Shown here: positions 30,607 through 39,395 of the stretch, piece by piece
How the letters are laid out: every line of letters begins with the position of its first letter
How positions within the stretch are numbered: position 1 is the first letter of the stretch
Assembly: GCF_900218035.1 (NCBI RefSeq)
Contig: NZ_OBMR01000009.1
Span: 1 to 64,000 of the forward strand
DNA length: 64,000 nt
Direction: 5' to 3'
DNA from: Pseudobutyrivibrio ruminis DSM 9787
Lineage (GTDB): Bacteria > Bacillota > Clostridia > Lachnospirales > Lachnospiraceae
Notes under the pieces: model-generated
What the model was told of the DNA's origin: nothing
The model's database searches: none
The model's input: only the letters and a program-made list of their open reading frames with translations
Made by a program: the position numbers and the translations under genes

Positions 30607-31497
30607 CTATTCTTTTTTAGAAAATGTAATACTACACAGCATCAGGAAAATCAGCGTAAATCCAAGCGCATCGTACACTGTGAACTTGTTTCCAAGGATT
30701 GTAGTTCCGATGATTGCAGCAGTTATAGGCTCTGCGAAGCTGTAAAGGCTGGCCTTGTTTGGGCCGATTCGCTTAACTCCACTGATGTATAGAGTAAATG
30801 CTCCAATGTTTCCAACAAGTACTACGAAGGCTATGCCAAGAAGTCCGTAAATGTTTGGTGTGTAAGGGATTTGCCATATCCTAAAGACAAGGCATCCGAA
30901 GGCTCCGCCAAGCAAGAATGACCAGGCCTGAGCGATAACTACAGGTGTGTCGCTGGTGATTCTTGGCGCAAGTACATTGTAAATCATTACGCATACCGCG
31001 CTACCAACTCCCGCTATCAGCGCACCCTTTGGTACTGAAAGGTTTTCGATGTTTCCATGGGTTGTAAGGAAGAATACACCAAGGATTGCCAGTAGTATTG
31101 CACATATCTCACCGACTCTTGGTAATCTTTTTCCCTTCAGACATGTCACCATCAAAATGAAAATAGGTGCTAAATCCTGCAAAATCGTACCTATGGCTGC
31201 ATTTGAAAGCTCTATAGTTAGGAAATATAGAAACTGGCAGCAGCTAACTCCTAGCAAGCCATATATCAGCATGTTTATAGACTGGCCAGGTGTGGCCCAT
31301 GGCTTGAAAGTCTCTTTTTTGTATTTTATAAGGCAGTAAATAAGTAAGATAATTCCTGCCATGCCCAGACGGATAGGCACAAGCCACTGGCTATCCATCT
31401 GCTGCACATCAAATAAATACTGGCCCACAGAACCTGAGAGCCCCCAACAGGAGGCCCCCATAATTGTAAGCAATATTCCTTTATAATCACGTTTCAT
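30607..31497 (-). CDS. EamA/DMT-family transporter
   Basis: A 296-residue membrane protein with ten hydrophobic segments in two EamA repeats (GASCWGLSGSVGQYLFDVQQ near the start, SLYSFAEPITAAIIGTTILG in the second). The substrate is unknown. It is three bases downstream of sfsA on the same strand. Confidence 0.9.
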   Translation of the reverse strand: MKRDYKGILLTIMGASCWGLSGSVGQYLFDVQQMDSQWLVPIRLGMAGIILLIYCLIKYKKETFKPWATPGQSINMLIYGLLGVSCCQFLYFLTIELSNAAIGTILQDLAPIFILMVTCLKGKRLPRVGEICAILLAILGVFFLTTHGNIENLSVPKGALIAGVGSAVCVMIYNVLAPRITSDTPVVIAQAWSFLLGGAFGCLVFRIWQIPYTPNIYGLLGIAFVVLVGNIGAFTLYISGVKRIGPNKASLYSFAEPITAAIIGTTILGNKFTVYDALGFTLIFLMLCSITFSKKE

Positions 31498-31500
31498 CTG

Positions 31501-32151
31501 TTAATTAATAATCTCCAATAAATCTTTTTCTACATGGCACTGCAAAAACAGCACCTGTACGCCTGCGTCCTTAGCCTCTTGTAAAGCAGCTCCAAACTCT
31601 GGGTGAGTCTCCACATTGGGGCGCACCTCTGTAACTCCATCTACTTGAATTACAAAAGCCACCATAGCCTTATAGCCAAGCTTTGTAGCCTTTGCTAACT
31701 CTCTCAAGTGCTTTACTCCTCGCTCTGTAGGCGCATCAGGAAAAAAGCCTACACCATCTTTAATAAGTGTGCAACCTTTAACTTCAAGAAGATATTCATC
31801 CTTACCTTTTTTCATAAAGAAATCGATTCTGGAATCGCCATATTTATGCTCCGGATCGATATAATCGTAATCCTGCTTTTCCAGCCATTCTTTCACCACT
31901 GCATTTGGCGCCTGAGAATCGATGTTGATTATTCCGATAGGTGTCTCAACGGCAACCAAATCATATGGTGTCTTGCGCTCAGGATTTGTGGCCTTTTCCA
32001 GGTATACCACTCTGCCAGGAAGCAATAATTCCTTGCAACGGCCAGTATTTTTCACATGAACTGTTACTTCCTGCCCATCAATATCTACCTGGGCTATAAA
32101 GCGATTTGGACGTGATATGAACTTTGCTTCTACTATATTTTTATATTTCAC
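31501..32151 (-). CDS. sfsA: SfsA family protein
   Basis: A 216-residue protein of the sugar fermentation stimulation family, with a nuclease-like fold. FISRPNRFIAQVDIDGQEVTVHVKNTGRCKELL and DSRIDFFMKKGKDEYLLEVKGCTL (PD-(D/E)xK-like) are family hallmarks. The GTG start at 32151 has GGAG upstream and gives the expected family length; a frame extension to 32343 overlaps the DUF1294 gene and is rejected. Molecular role is unsettled; DNA binding has been proposed for E. coli SfsA. Confidence 0.87.
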   Translation of the reverse strand: MKYKNIVEAKFISRPNRFIAQVDIDGQEVTVHVKNTGRCKELLLPGRVVYLEKATNPERKTPYDLVAVETPIGIINIDSQAPNAVVKEWLEKQDYDYIDPEHKYGDSRIDFFMKKGKDEYLLEVKGCTLIKDGVGFFPDAPTERGVKHLRELAKATKLGYKAMVAFVIQVDGVTEVRPNVETHPEFGAALQEAKDAGVQVLFLQCHVEKDLLEIIN

Positions 32152-32165
32152 TAATGATTTTTCTC

Positions 32166-32435
32166 CTATATCAAGCCCATAAAATATGCCGCTATAACCA
32201 ACTGGATAATCAGAATTGCTGGCATGCCAATCACAAAATACCAGTGTTTTGTCTTGTGGTGGAACAGGTACATCCCTGCCCATGTTCCGATGCTTCCGCC
32301 TATTAAGCTGAATAAAAATAATGTCTTTTCTGGAATGCGCCAAGCACCTTTGATGGCTTTTGCTTTGTCGATTCCCATTACGGCTAAGCCTGCAATATTA
32401 GCAATGACCAAATATCCAAGTATCAACTTGTCCAT
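32166..32435 (-). CDS. DUF1294 small membrane protein
   Basis: An 89-residue protein with two or three membrane segments and the DUF1294 motifs GIDKAKAIKGAWRIPEKTL and GGSIGTWAGMYLFHHKT. Function is unknown. It lies between the YbaK-type gene and sfsA, 14 bases before sfsA. Confidence 0.85.
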   Translation of the reverse strand: MDKLILGYLVIANIAGLAVMGIDKAKAIKGAWRIPEKTLFLFSLIGGSIGTWAGMYLFHHKTKHWYFVIGMPAILIIQLVIAAYFMGLI

Positions 32436-32459
32436 GTCATTTCCTCCATCCTTTAAATT

Positions 32460-33008
32460 CTAGTCTTCGCCAAGCAATGTAACTATTCTTGGCTCGTAGC
32501 CTACTGCTGGAAGATATACATCAAAAATATCCTTTGCCGCTATCTTCATGCTTGATGTATTTACGCATGGATGGCAACCGATAAACTCGCTGTTTTTCAC
32601 ATCTTCGTCTACCAAAAGCTGTACCGCATGGTCTTTATCATTCATCAGCCCCATCACACTAACTGAGCCTGGCTCGATATCTAGATATTTGAGCATATCC
32701 TCTGGGTCTGCAAATGACAGCCTTGCTGAATTTATCTGCTTTGAAAGCTCCTTTGTTTTGAACTTTTTATCTCCTGGAATCATCAGTAGATAAAAGTTTG
32801 TCTTCTGTCTGTTAGACAAAAACAGGTTCTTGCAAATTAATGCACCAAGGGATTTATCTATCTCGGCGCAAACTTCCATTGTGTCTGCGGGTGCATGGTC
32901 TATACGCTTGTACTCAATTCCAAGGTTATCCAGATAATCGTATACTCTGACTTCCCTGTCTAAACGTCCTGTTGTGTCCGTTGGTCTGCCTGTTTGTAAT
33001 TCTGTCAT
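32460..33008 (-). CDS. YbaK/ProX-type aminoacyl-tRNA deacylase
   Basis: A 182-residue protein of the YbaK/EbsC editing superfamily, which hydrolyses mischarged aminoacyl-tRNA in trans. The domain spans about 20-175 with NLFLSNRQKTNFYLLMIPGDKKF, SFADPEDMLKYLDIEPGSVSVMGLMND and FIGCHPCVNTSSMKI; the last two match the ProX/PrdX subfamily acting on Ala-tRNA-Pro. The ATG at 33008 has GAGG upstream. Confidence 0.85.
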   Translation of the reverse strand: MTELQTGRPTDTTGRLDREVRVYDYLDNLGIEYKRIDHAPADTMEVCAEIDKSLGALICKNLFLSNRQKTNFYLLMIPGDKKFKTKELSKQINSARLSFADPEDMLKYLDIEPGSVSVMGLMNDKDHAVQLLVDEDVKNSEFIGCHPCVNTSSMKIAAKDIFDVYLPAVGYEPRIVTLLGED

Positions 33009-33030
33009 GTTTTTTCCTCGCAATTTGTCA

Positions 33031-34881
33031 TTAAACTAGATTCTTGCTTTTAAGATACAGCTTCAAAGAAGCAGCAATTTCCTCATGATTATTCCACTCA
33101 GTTTTCTCGACTTCATCAAGATACTTTTGTGCTTCTTCATAATTTCCTTCTGCTATATCTATCTCTGCTTTCAGCAAATAGTATTCTAAGCATCCGCTCT
33201 TATCGCAGAACCAACATACAGGGTTCATCATCATTAGCAATAATGTGTTTTTTGCATCCTCGATTTTACCCATGTATAGATATGCTGTTCCAAGGGCAGC
33301 AATATCAATTCGATTGCTGATTCTTGCTACCTTACATGCTTCATCAAAACTTACTTTTTTATCTATGCAATACTTTTTATCATTTATCAAATTAAGATAC
33401 GATTTTGCATAAGCCTTTGATTCATTATCCTTTTGCATAAATGCGCAAATACGCATGAGATTTTTGTAGTACATATCACGATAGTATTCTGTTGCATTTG
33501 CAAACATCTTCTTCATGAATTTCGAGTTTATGATTTTATATAATCTCTCGTAATCAGTAGTAACTGCTGGTGAATAATGAATTGCATGGCCAACAAAAGG
33601 AATCATTACATCCATTCCATCCAGATTTAATTCAACTACTTTTTCTATAAACTCAAGAAGGTCATTTATTGACTTTTCTCTCTCTTCCTGAGTGAATAAT
33701 TCCGGCATTTCCACAAGGGTTACCAGCACATCTCGCAATCTATCAACCTCAGGATTAATGTTTATGCGTTTGAATTCATTTAGATTTTCTGCTGTAACCA
33801 TCTTGTCAGATTCGTAATCATGATACTGACTAAGGTCGATGGATTTTATATCCTTTAAGATACACTCTCTAGCCTTTGCATAATCTTTTTTCAAAACATA
33901 TAAACGGCCTGTCAGGCGATTTATAGTGTCAGAAAGCGCTTCCTTTGTATCCTCATCCATTTTTGATTCAGCTTCAGTCATAAACTGAATTCCCTCATCA
34001 TATTCCCCAAGAAGCCTATAGCAAGTGTAAAGGTTTTCCAATGTACAACCTTGCGTATCCAACTCATTTCTTGCCATAGATTCTTCGAATGTCTGCTTCA
34101 AGTTTTCAGCTGCCGCTCTTGTCTTTTCTTTATCCAGTGGCATACAGAAATGATCTTCTCGCTTCAAAAGCATATTTTTTCCAATCAGCCATTTAAATAC
34201 AAGATCTGGATTCATTGCCGCATCGTCTTCATCCAACTCTACATCTTTTAGTTTCTCGATTGCTTCCTCGGCAACCTTGATTGCATTATCGTTGTCACCA
34301 ATATACATTCTCATATTGATATCACGATATTCCATTCTCCAATCAAACTCACCAAGACTTCTTGCTTTTTCAGCATATTCAATAGATTTGGTTGCATCTT
34401 CCATTCCACCATGGCCATCATCTGTAACCAAATCATAATAAAGCTTTTCAAGATCCATATTTAACTCAGGATACTTGTCTACAACCTCCTCTAGGCAGTC
34501 GATAGCATCTCGATATTGATTATACAAAGCATATGCCCTTGCATTTCTTGCATAAACCTCAGGATTATCTGTATTTAAATCGATTGCAGCATATCCTATT
34601 CCAACAACATCCTTATACCACTCAAGGTACTCGCATGCTTCCTGCCAGATTTCTAATACCTTTACATTCTGATCATCCTTCTCATAATAGTTGTGGCAAA
34701 GCTCCGCTACTGTATAATAATCCTCACGGTTAAACCAGATATAGATTTCATACAAATCCCAATCCATAAAATTAGGATCAATTTCGCGCCCTGTCTCCAT
34801 GTAGCCCAAAGCTTCGTCATAATTTGCAGCCTTAAGTGCAACCTCAGCTAGTGTAAAATAATAGCCTGCATTTTTTTCCAT
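33031..34881 (-). CDS. Tetratricopeptide-repeat protein
   Basis: A 616-residue, largely helical acidic protein with several TPR-like units (YYFTLAEVALKAANYDEALGYMETGREIDP at the start, and LLKAEIDIAEGNYEEAQKYLDE near the end). No catalytic domain or signal peptide is visible. TPRs mediate protein contacts; the partner is unknown. The gene is long and well bounded, so it is real. Confidence 0.8.
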   Translation of the reverse strand: MEKNAGYYFTLAEVALKAANYDEALGYMETGREIDPNFMDWDLYEIYIWFNREDYYTVAELCHNYYEKDDQNVKVLEIWQEACEYLEWYKDVVGIGYAAIDLNTDNPEVYARNARAYALYNQYRDAIDCLEEVVDKYPELNMDLEKLYYDLVTDDGHGGMEDATKSIEYAEKARSLGEFDWRMEYRDINMRMYIGDNDNAIKVAEEAIEKLKDVELDEDDAAMNPDLVFKWLIGKNMLLKREDHFCMPLDKEKTRAAAENLKQTFEESMARNELDTQGCTLENLYTCYRLLGEYDEGIQFMTEAESKMDEDTKEALSDTINRLTGRLYVLKKDYAKARECILKDIKSIDLSQYHDYESDKMVTAENLNEFKRININPEVDRLRDVLVTLVEMPELFTQEEREKSINDLLEFIEKVVELNLDGMDVMIPFVGHAIHYSPAVTTDYERLYKIINSKFMKKMFANATEYYRDMYYKNLMRICAFMQKDNESKAYAKSYLNLINDKKYCIDKKVSFDEACKVARISNRIDIAALGTAYLYMGKIEDAKNTLLLMMMNPVCWFCDKSGCLEYYLLKAEIDIAEGNYEEAQKYLDEVEKTEWNNHEEIAASLKLYLKSKNLV

Positions 34882-34911
34882 AGTTAAAACTCCCTTTTTT
34901 TTATTTATAAT

Positions 34912-36027
34912 TTATTTTATTTGTTTTCTAACAATCCCACTATCATCAATTTCTACTTCAACAGAAATCTCTTCCAGTTTATCATACAGCTGGCGCTGCT
35001 TTGCTTCATCAGCAACGTACTGGGTTGTGCAGTTTGCTTGCAATGCTGGTGTAATGATAACGTCCATATTTTCCTCATCATTATCTCCATAGCAATGAAG
35101 TGTGATAAGCATGGTATCCAACGTCTTTTCGTTGAACCAATAATTTCCAAGACTGTAGACTATTGGTACATCGTTGTAAAACTCGAAGCCCTGAAGGCAA
35201 TGGGTGTGGGCGCCTATGATTACATCCGCGCCGGCATCGATGTATTCATGGGCTGTGGCCGTTTGGACTGGCTCCAGCACTGTGGAATATTCAGTACCCC
35301 AATGAGGTAGCGCCACCACAATATCCGCATTGGCATCGGCCTCTTTTATCTCTTCGTCAAAGAGGGCTGTGTCATAGCATCTGAGAATTCCTGGCTCGAT
35401 ATCTGTGGCCTGTGGTGTCATCTTGTTCTTTTCTGCACGGGATGCAGCCACGAAAGCTATCTTCTTTCCCTGGACTTCCATGTATACTGGCTCACTAGCC
35501 TCGGCCAGATTATGGCCTGCTCCCACATATGGAATCCCTGCTGCATCCAAGGTATCCATGGTATCAAGCAATGCATCTTTTCCATAATCGTACACATGAT
35601 TATTTGCAAGACCTACTATATCAACCCCAAGCAACTTCAGATTCTCTACTCTGGCCGGATTGGCTCTGAAAGTGTAGGCTTTTCCGGGCAGTGGTTGTCC
35701 ACGGTCGCTGTATGTAAACTCGTTATTTATCCACATTATATCGGCCTGCTGCATGGTACTTATCAACTCCGGTGAAATGCAGTCCGCTATACCATTTGCG
35801 CAGGTATTCAGATATTGGGTTGTGGCCCAATTTTCATCAAAGTTGATATCGCCGGCGAAGCATAATGTGAAATCGTATTCACCATTATCTTCTGTGGTAG
35901 ATTCCACAGGCTGTGGCTGGCTATAGTTGGCCTCCTGGGCCGACACCTGCTCTTGCATAACCGTTTGCTTGCCGCATGCTACTAGCGATAAGGCCAAGCA
36001 TATTGATAAAGCTATCCTTCTTTTCAT
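34912..36027 (-). CDS. CapA/PgsA-type lipoprotein (poly-gamma-glutamate synthesis family)
   Basis: A 371-residue exported protein. The signal peptide ends in lipobox SLVACGK. The CapA metallophosphatase-like domain contains FTLCFAGDINFDENWAT, INNEFTYSDRG, DIVGLANNHVYDYG, LPHWGTEY and ADVIIGAHTHCLQG, the usual metal and phosphoesterase residues. In Bacillus, CapA/PgsA is part of poly-gamma-glutamate export, but no capB or capC gene is nearby, so a stand-alone cell-envelope role is more likely. The ATG at 36027 starts MKRRIALSICLAL. Confidence 0.85.
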   Translation of the reverse strand: MKRRIALSICLALSLVACGKQTVMQEQVSAQEANYSQPQPVESTTEDNGEYDFTLCFAGDINFDENWATTQYLNTCANGIADCISPELISTMQQADIMWINNEFTYSDRGQPLPGKAYTFRANPARVENLKLLGVDIVGLANNHVYDYGKDALLDTMDTLDAAGIPYVGAGHNLAEASEPVYMEVQGKKIAFVAASRAEKNKMTPQATDIEPGILRCYDTALFDEEIKEADANADIVVALPHWGTEYSTVLEPVQTATAHEYIDAGADVIIGAHTHCLQGFEFYNDVPIVYSLGNYWFNEKTLDTMLITLHCYGDNDEENMDVIITPALQANCTTQYVADEAKQRQLYDKLEEISVEVEIDDSGIVRKQIK

Positions 36028-36153
36028 TGGCTTTCCTTCCATACTCCCTAATATAACTAAATTTAGCTCTTATTATACAACTTCATACTTTAGACGTACA
36101 TTAGTGTTATTATTACTATATATAACCTTTGTTCGTTTTAAGGTGGTGATTCT

Positions 36154-36681
36154 ATGTTGGGTATTAATGGCATAAACACTAACTTTTCTCCATATAGTAA
36201 TTCTTTTAATTCTGGCGCTACAACTCCTGTTGATTCTAAAATTGCAGATGAACTGCGTGCTGAGGGCAAAAGTGAGTCCTTAGCCAAGAATATTACCAGC
36301 GAACGCGCTGCAAAACGTGCTGGTGTAATTGAATGCGAAACTTGCGCCAGCAGAAAATATCAGGACGGATCTGACGAACAAGTATCCTTTAAATCTGCTG
36401 CTCATATATCACCTAATGCAGCTGCTGCACGTGTCCGCGGCCATGAGCAGGAGCACGTAAATAATGCCTACGACAAAGCTGAGGAAAGTGGCGGCAAAGT
36501 CCTTCAGGCCTCTGTTTCTATCCATACTGCTGTCTGCCCTGAGTGCGGCCGCACCTACGTCTCAGGCGGCACCACCCACACTAAGATTGCCTATCCAAAC
36601 GAAGATAATCCTTATCAAAAAAACAGAAAGGAAGCCGATAATGGCCTCCTCTCTGGAATGAATTTCGATATTGGGGTTTAA
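36154..36681 (+). CDS. Putative metalloprotease, SprA-related family
   Basis: A 175-residue protein with a zinc-protease motif HEQEH (97-101), a CETC pair near 61-64 and CPECGRTYVSGG further on. These match the SprA-related family (putative metalloprotease CJM1_0395). The N-terminus of about 30 residues is Ser/Asn-rich and variable. AAGGTGGTG precedes the ATG. It is divergent from the CapA gene. Substrate is unknown. Confidence 0.8.
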   Translation: MLGINGINTNFSPYSNSFNSGATTPVDSKIADELRAEGKSESLAKNITSERAAKRAGVIECETCASRKYQDGSDEQVSFKSAAHISPNAAAARVRGHEQEHVNNAYDKAEESGGKVLQASVSIHTAVCPECGRTYVSGGTTHTKIAYPNEDNPYQKNRKEADNGLLSGMNFDIGV

Positions 36682-36697
36682 AATCCTTTTAGTTCTT

Positions 36698-37141
36698 TTA
36701 TATGTTCTTTTCAAATATTTGATCTGCAAGACCTACAATAGGAGTAAAATCTGCAATCTTTTTAAATCCATATTTTTCATATAGGCCACGATGTTCGCTT
36801 TTTAGATAAACTTTATTTAATCCTAGTTCTTTGCCATAACTTAGGGCTTTTTCTATTAGCTTTTCTGAAACTCTTTTGCCTCTATAGGATTCATCTACAA
36901 ATACTAGATTTATAAATGGGTGGTAATTATATTCAGGTGGAATATATCCGTTCTCTTCAAAAACGCAAAATCCTGCTATCTGGTTAGCCTCTATAGCAAC
37001 AAATATTTGCTCTTTATCTTTGAAGTCATGTTTTTCCATCCTATTAGCTAAATTCTTGCCTGGGTTCCATGAGCAATTTCTAGAAAATGCTATTAGCTTA
37101 TCCCAATATGGTTCATTCTCATTTACTAATATAATCTCCAT
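36698..37141 (-). CDS. GNAT-family N-acetyltransferase
   Basis: A 147-residue GNAT protein. The acetyl-CoA loop is YRGKRVSEKLIEKALSYGKE (R/Q-x-x-G-x-G/A variant), followed by the beta strand LNKVYLKSEHRGLYEKYGFKKI. The acceptor is unknown. It lies two bases downstream of mazG and is probably co-transcribed. Confidence 0.85.
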   Translation of the reverse strand: MEIILVNENEPYWDKLIAFSRNCSWNPGKNLANRMEKHDFKDKEQIFVAIEANQIAGFCVFEENGYIPPEYNYHPFINLVFVDESYRGKRVSEKLIEKALSYGKELGLNKVYLKSEHRGLYEKYGFKKIADFTPIVGLADQIFEKNI

Positions 37142-37143
37142 AA

Positions 37144-37617
37144 CTAATTATAGCCCTTTCGCTCTTTTGCTTTTTCGACAAGTTCTTTAGCTTCTTCAAA
37201 AGCTTCTGGAAGTGTATCCGCAAACCATTCTTTACCTTCTTTTTCAGCTTTTTTTAGTTCTTCCCAGGCAGCATGCTGTTCTTCTTTAGAATTATATGTT
37301 ACCCCATCAAAGACATGCGGGTGACGACGTATCATCTTTTCGGATACAGTCTTTGCTACATCATCAAAGGTAAATAAGCCTTCCTCTTCTGCTATTACAG
37401 AATGGAACATTACTTGAAGGAGAAGATCACCAAGCTCTTCCTTAAGGTTTTCTGCATCTCCAGTCTTGGTGTAATTATTAATTCCATTAATGACTTCAGC
37501 TGCCTCTTCTATGCACTCAGGCTTTAGACTTTCATGTGTCTGCACTCTATCCCAAGGGCAGCCGTTTTCACTTCTTAGGGTTTCTACTATCTCTTTTAAT
37601 CTATCGATTTCTGCCAT
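37144..37617 (-). CDS. mazG: MazG nucleotide pyrophosphohydrolase
   Basis: A 157-residue single-domain MazG protein, cleaving NTPs to NMPs and pyrophosphate in house-cleaning. The EExxE metal-binding pattern is visible as ECIEEAAEVINGI and ENLKEELGDLLLQVMFH, and NGCPWDRVQTHESLKPE is the conserved start. The start is ambiguous: ATG at 37617 (used here) or at 37629, neither with a strong ribosome binding site. Confidence 0.9.
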   Translation of the reverse strand: MAEIDRLKEIVETLRSENGCPWDRVQTHESLKPECIEEAAEVINGINNYTKTGDAENLKEELGDLLLQVMFHSVIAEEEGLFTFDDVAKTVSEKMIRRHPHVFDGVTYNSKEEQHAAWEELKKAEKEGKEWFADTLPEAFEEAKELVEKAKERKGYN

Positions 37618-37648
37618 ATCTATACCCATCCGTTTAGATTTAGTTATT

Positions 37649-38149
37649 CTATTGTCTCATCTTAGTTTTTAATTTTACATATATATCAGCAATACTCATT
37701 AATTTCTTAGCAAGTGCATCATTATAATCCCAGCTATCTGAAATGCCTCTTGGATAATAAGGATTAAAACTTCCTTCCCCTTTATAGTATGCCATATTTT
37801 CAAGTTCTTTCATTATCATCTCAAGTTGAGACTGTGTCATATATGATGGCATTGTGTTTGGATTATCAAAATAAATCTGAATATCAGATTTTGCATCAGC
37901 TATGAGATCTTCAAGCTTGGATTGATTGGTATCGATATATTTCGCATACAGATTTGAATCTATATAACCTTTTGCAAATCCTAGAATAATATTGCTCGAC
38001 AAACCTCCCCCATGGGAGTCGGATATTATCATGATGTCCTTTGTAATGCTTGATAACTGTGCGTCGGTTAACTCAATCCCTTTTCTTTTAAGAAAGAGAT
38101 TCCCTACAACTTTTTTACAACGTTCTAAGTCTTCATTAGATATATCCAT
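37649..38149 (-). CDS. Hypothetical protein downstream of tRNA-Pro
   Basis: A 166-residue protein starting MDISNEDLERCKKVVGN. It is mostly helical with no signal peptide or membrane segment. The family is not recognised. The ATG at 38149 has GAGGGG upstream; a frame extension to 38260 is only translated tRNA sequence. It starts about 27 bp downstream of the tRNA on the same strand and may be co-transcribed with it. Confidence 0.65.
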   Translation of the reverse strand: MDISNEDLERCKKVVGNLFLKRKGIELTDAQLSSITKDIMIISDSHGGGLSSNIILGFAKGYIDSNLYAKYIDTNQSKLEDLIADAKSDIQIYFDNPNTMPSYMTQSQLEMIMKELENMAYYKGEGSFNPYYPRGISDSWDYNDALAKKLMSIADIYVKLKTKMRQ

Positions 38150-38175
38150 AAGTATCCCCTCATGATTTGTAATAA

Positions 38176-38248
38176 TCGGAGTGACGCGATTTGAACGCGC
38201 GACTTCTACATCCCGAATGTAGTGCTCTACCATCTGAGCCACACCCCG
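38176..38248 (-). tRNA. tRNA-Pro (anticodon CGG)
   Basis: Minus strand cloverleaf: acceptor CGGGGTG/CACTCCG (7 bp, one G-U), D stem GCTC/GAGC, anticodon stem CTACA/TGTAG with loop TTCGGGA giving anticodon CGG, T stem GCGCG/CGCGT with TTCAAAT loop, discriminator A. CCA is not encoded. Anticodon CGG reads the proline codon CCG. G37 is typical of tRNA-Pro. Confidence 0.95.
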
Positions 38249-38278
38249 AGAGGATAGCATCTTGGTGCCATCCTTTTA

Positions 38279-39223
38279 TTAATAACCTACTATACTTTCA
38301 TCTAATCCGCCTGCATTCAAAAGCTCATTTATAGAACCCGCATACCAACTTGAAACTGAGTTATCCCATTTATCAATAACAGTATAGCCACTAGCTGAAT
38401 CGTCCTCCTTATGGAATACTACGCATCCATAGATATATCCATACACATCTTTCTCGGTATACAGATCTCCACCTGTAATCCAGATGGTCCATTCACTATC
38501 TTCCTGACCGTAGGCTGATTCACTACTGCGCTCAATACCGATACAAGCACCTCTATCAATATCAAAAATCCACTGACCTTCAAACTCTTCAAGTACATCA
38601 TCTAAAGAATAATCCTGTTTATCCAATTCAGCTTGAATATCTGAAGAGATTTCAAATGGCTCATTCAAAAGATTTGCAAGCTTTTCTGCCAAATAATAAA
38701 CTCTAACTCTTGTAATACTAGCAGCTTCATCATCCATTAAACATGGAGCAGCACTACCTCCGCCGTTCTCAATACCTGCTACTTCTGAATTTCTTTCTTT
38801 TTTGGTTATCCATTCTTTTTGTTCTTTAACAAGCTCATCTTTCTCATCTCCTGACAACATCTCAGCAAGACGCTCCCAAATAGAATTTAATTCATTATCC
38901 CAAAGAGTATATCTTTCACTAGCCAGATCATTTATTTCAAATTGGGACATATTACTAGTATCAGTATTATTCAATTTAGTATATTCGGCTTCAACTTCCT
39001 CCAGTTCTATCTGAATTGTTTTTTCTTCATTTGTTTCTTCCTTATCACCTGATGAAACTTCATTTATTGTGCTAAGTTGATTTGTACCACTAACACTTGC
39101 AGTATTTACATCATATTCATTTGTACTTTCATGATTGTCAGATGCAAAATAAACAATACAGCCTACTATTAAGAATAATGCTATGACTATAAGTGTTATA
39201 CATAATCTTTGTTGTCTTTTCAT
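38279..39223 (-). CDS. Exported protein with LprI-like (DUF1311) domain
   Basis: A 314-residue protein. An N-terminal membrane anchor (about 8-27) is followed by a Ser/Thr/Glu-rich linker and a domain similar to the LprI/DUF1311 family (EYTKLNNTD, LWDNELNSIWERLAEML, LVKEQKEWITKKERNSEVAG, SITRVRVYYLAEKL). A further domain of about 110 residues is unassigned. Some DUF1311 proteins inhibit lysozyme. The ATG at 39223 is seven bases from GGAG; an ATG at 39229 is too close. A terminator and hairpins lie upstream. Confidence 0.78.
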   Translation of the reverse strand: MKRQQRLCITLIVIALFLIVGCIVYFASDNHESTNEYDVNTASVSGTNQLSTINEVSSGDKEETNEEKTIQIELEEVEAEYTKLNNTDTSNMSQFEINDLASERYTLWDNELNSIWERLAEMLSGDEKDELVKEQKEWITKKERNSEVAGIENGGGSAAPCLMDDEAASITRVRVYYLAEKLANLLNEPFEISSDIQAELDKQDYSLDDVLEEFEGQWIFDIDRGACIGIERSSESAYGQEDSEWTIWITGGDLYTEKDVYGYIYGCVVFHKEDDSASGYTVIDKWDNSVSSWYAGSINELLNAGGLDESIVGY

Positions 39224-39241
39224 AAGCATTCTCCATTTCTA

Positions 39242-39273
39242 AAAAATGGCTGTAAAGATTTCTCCTTACAGCC
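39242..39273 (-). terminator. Terminator upstream of the LprI-like gene
   Basis: Minus strand GGCTGTAA, 10-nt loop, TTACAGCC, then ATTTTTTAG. It lies 19 nt before the LprI-like start and about 125 nt after the CPBP gene stop, so it could end the CPBP transcript or act as a leader attenuator. Confidence 0.75.
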
Positions 39274-39395
39274 TTATATATTTTAGCGGGTAAGCTTAGC
39301 TTGAACCCGCAGTGTCGAGTTTAGGCCTCCACAATGTGGAGGAAATTTGAGGAATTGATCATCGGCAATGTCCTCCTTTCCTATTCTCGATTCAA
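39274..39395 (-). ncRNA. Candidate structured RNA or leader with two hairpins and a small reading frame
   Basis: Minus strand: CCTCCAC-ATT-GTGGAGG (a perfect 7-bp stem) and a GCGGGT/ACCCGC hairpin with CAAGCTAAGCTT inside, both before the terminator at 39242-39273. A 13-codon frame (MINSSNFLHIVEA) with AGGAGG upstream starts at about 39355. No known RNA family was recognised. This may be a small RNA, a leader-peptide attenuator or a mobile-element remnant. Confidence 0.4.

Noticed and set aside
32152-32343. Long N-terminal extension of sfsA
   Set aside because: It overlaps the DUF1294 gene in another frame and has no family similarity; the GTG at 32151 fits.
34912-36027. Poly-gamma-glutamate capsule locus
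   Set aside because: Only a CapA-like protein is present; no capB, capC or related genes are adjacent.
38150-38260. Extension of the hypothetical protein at 37649
   Set aside because: The extension translates the tRNA-Pro gene; ATG 38149 has its own ribosome binding site.
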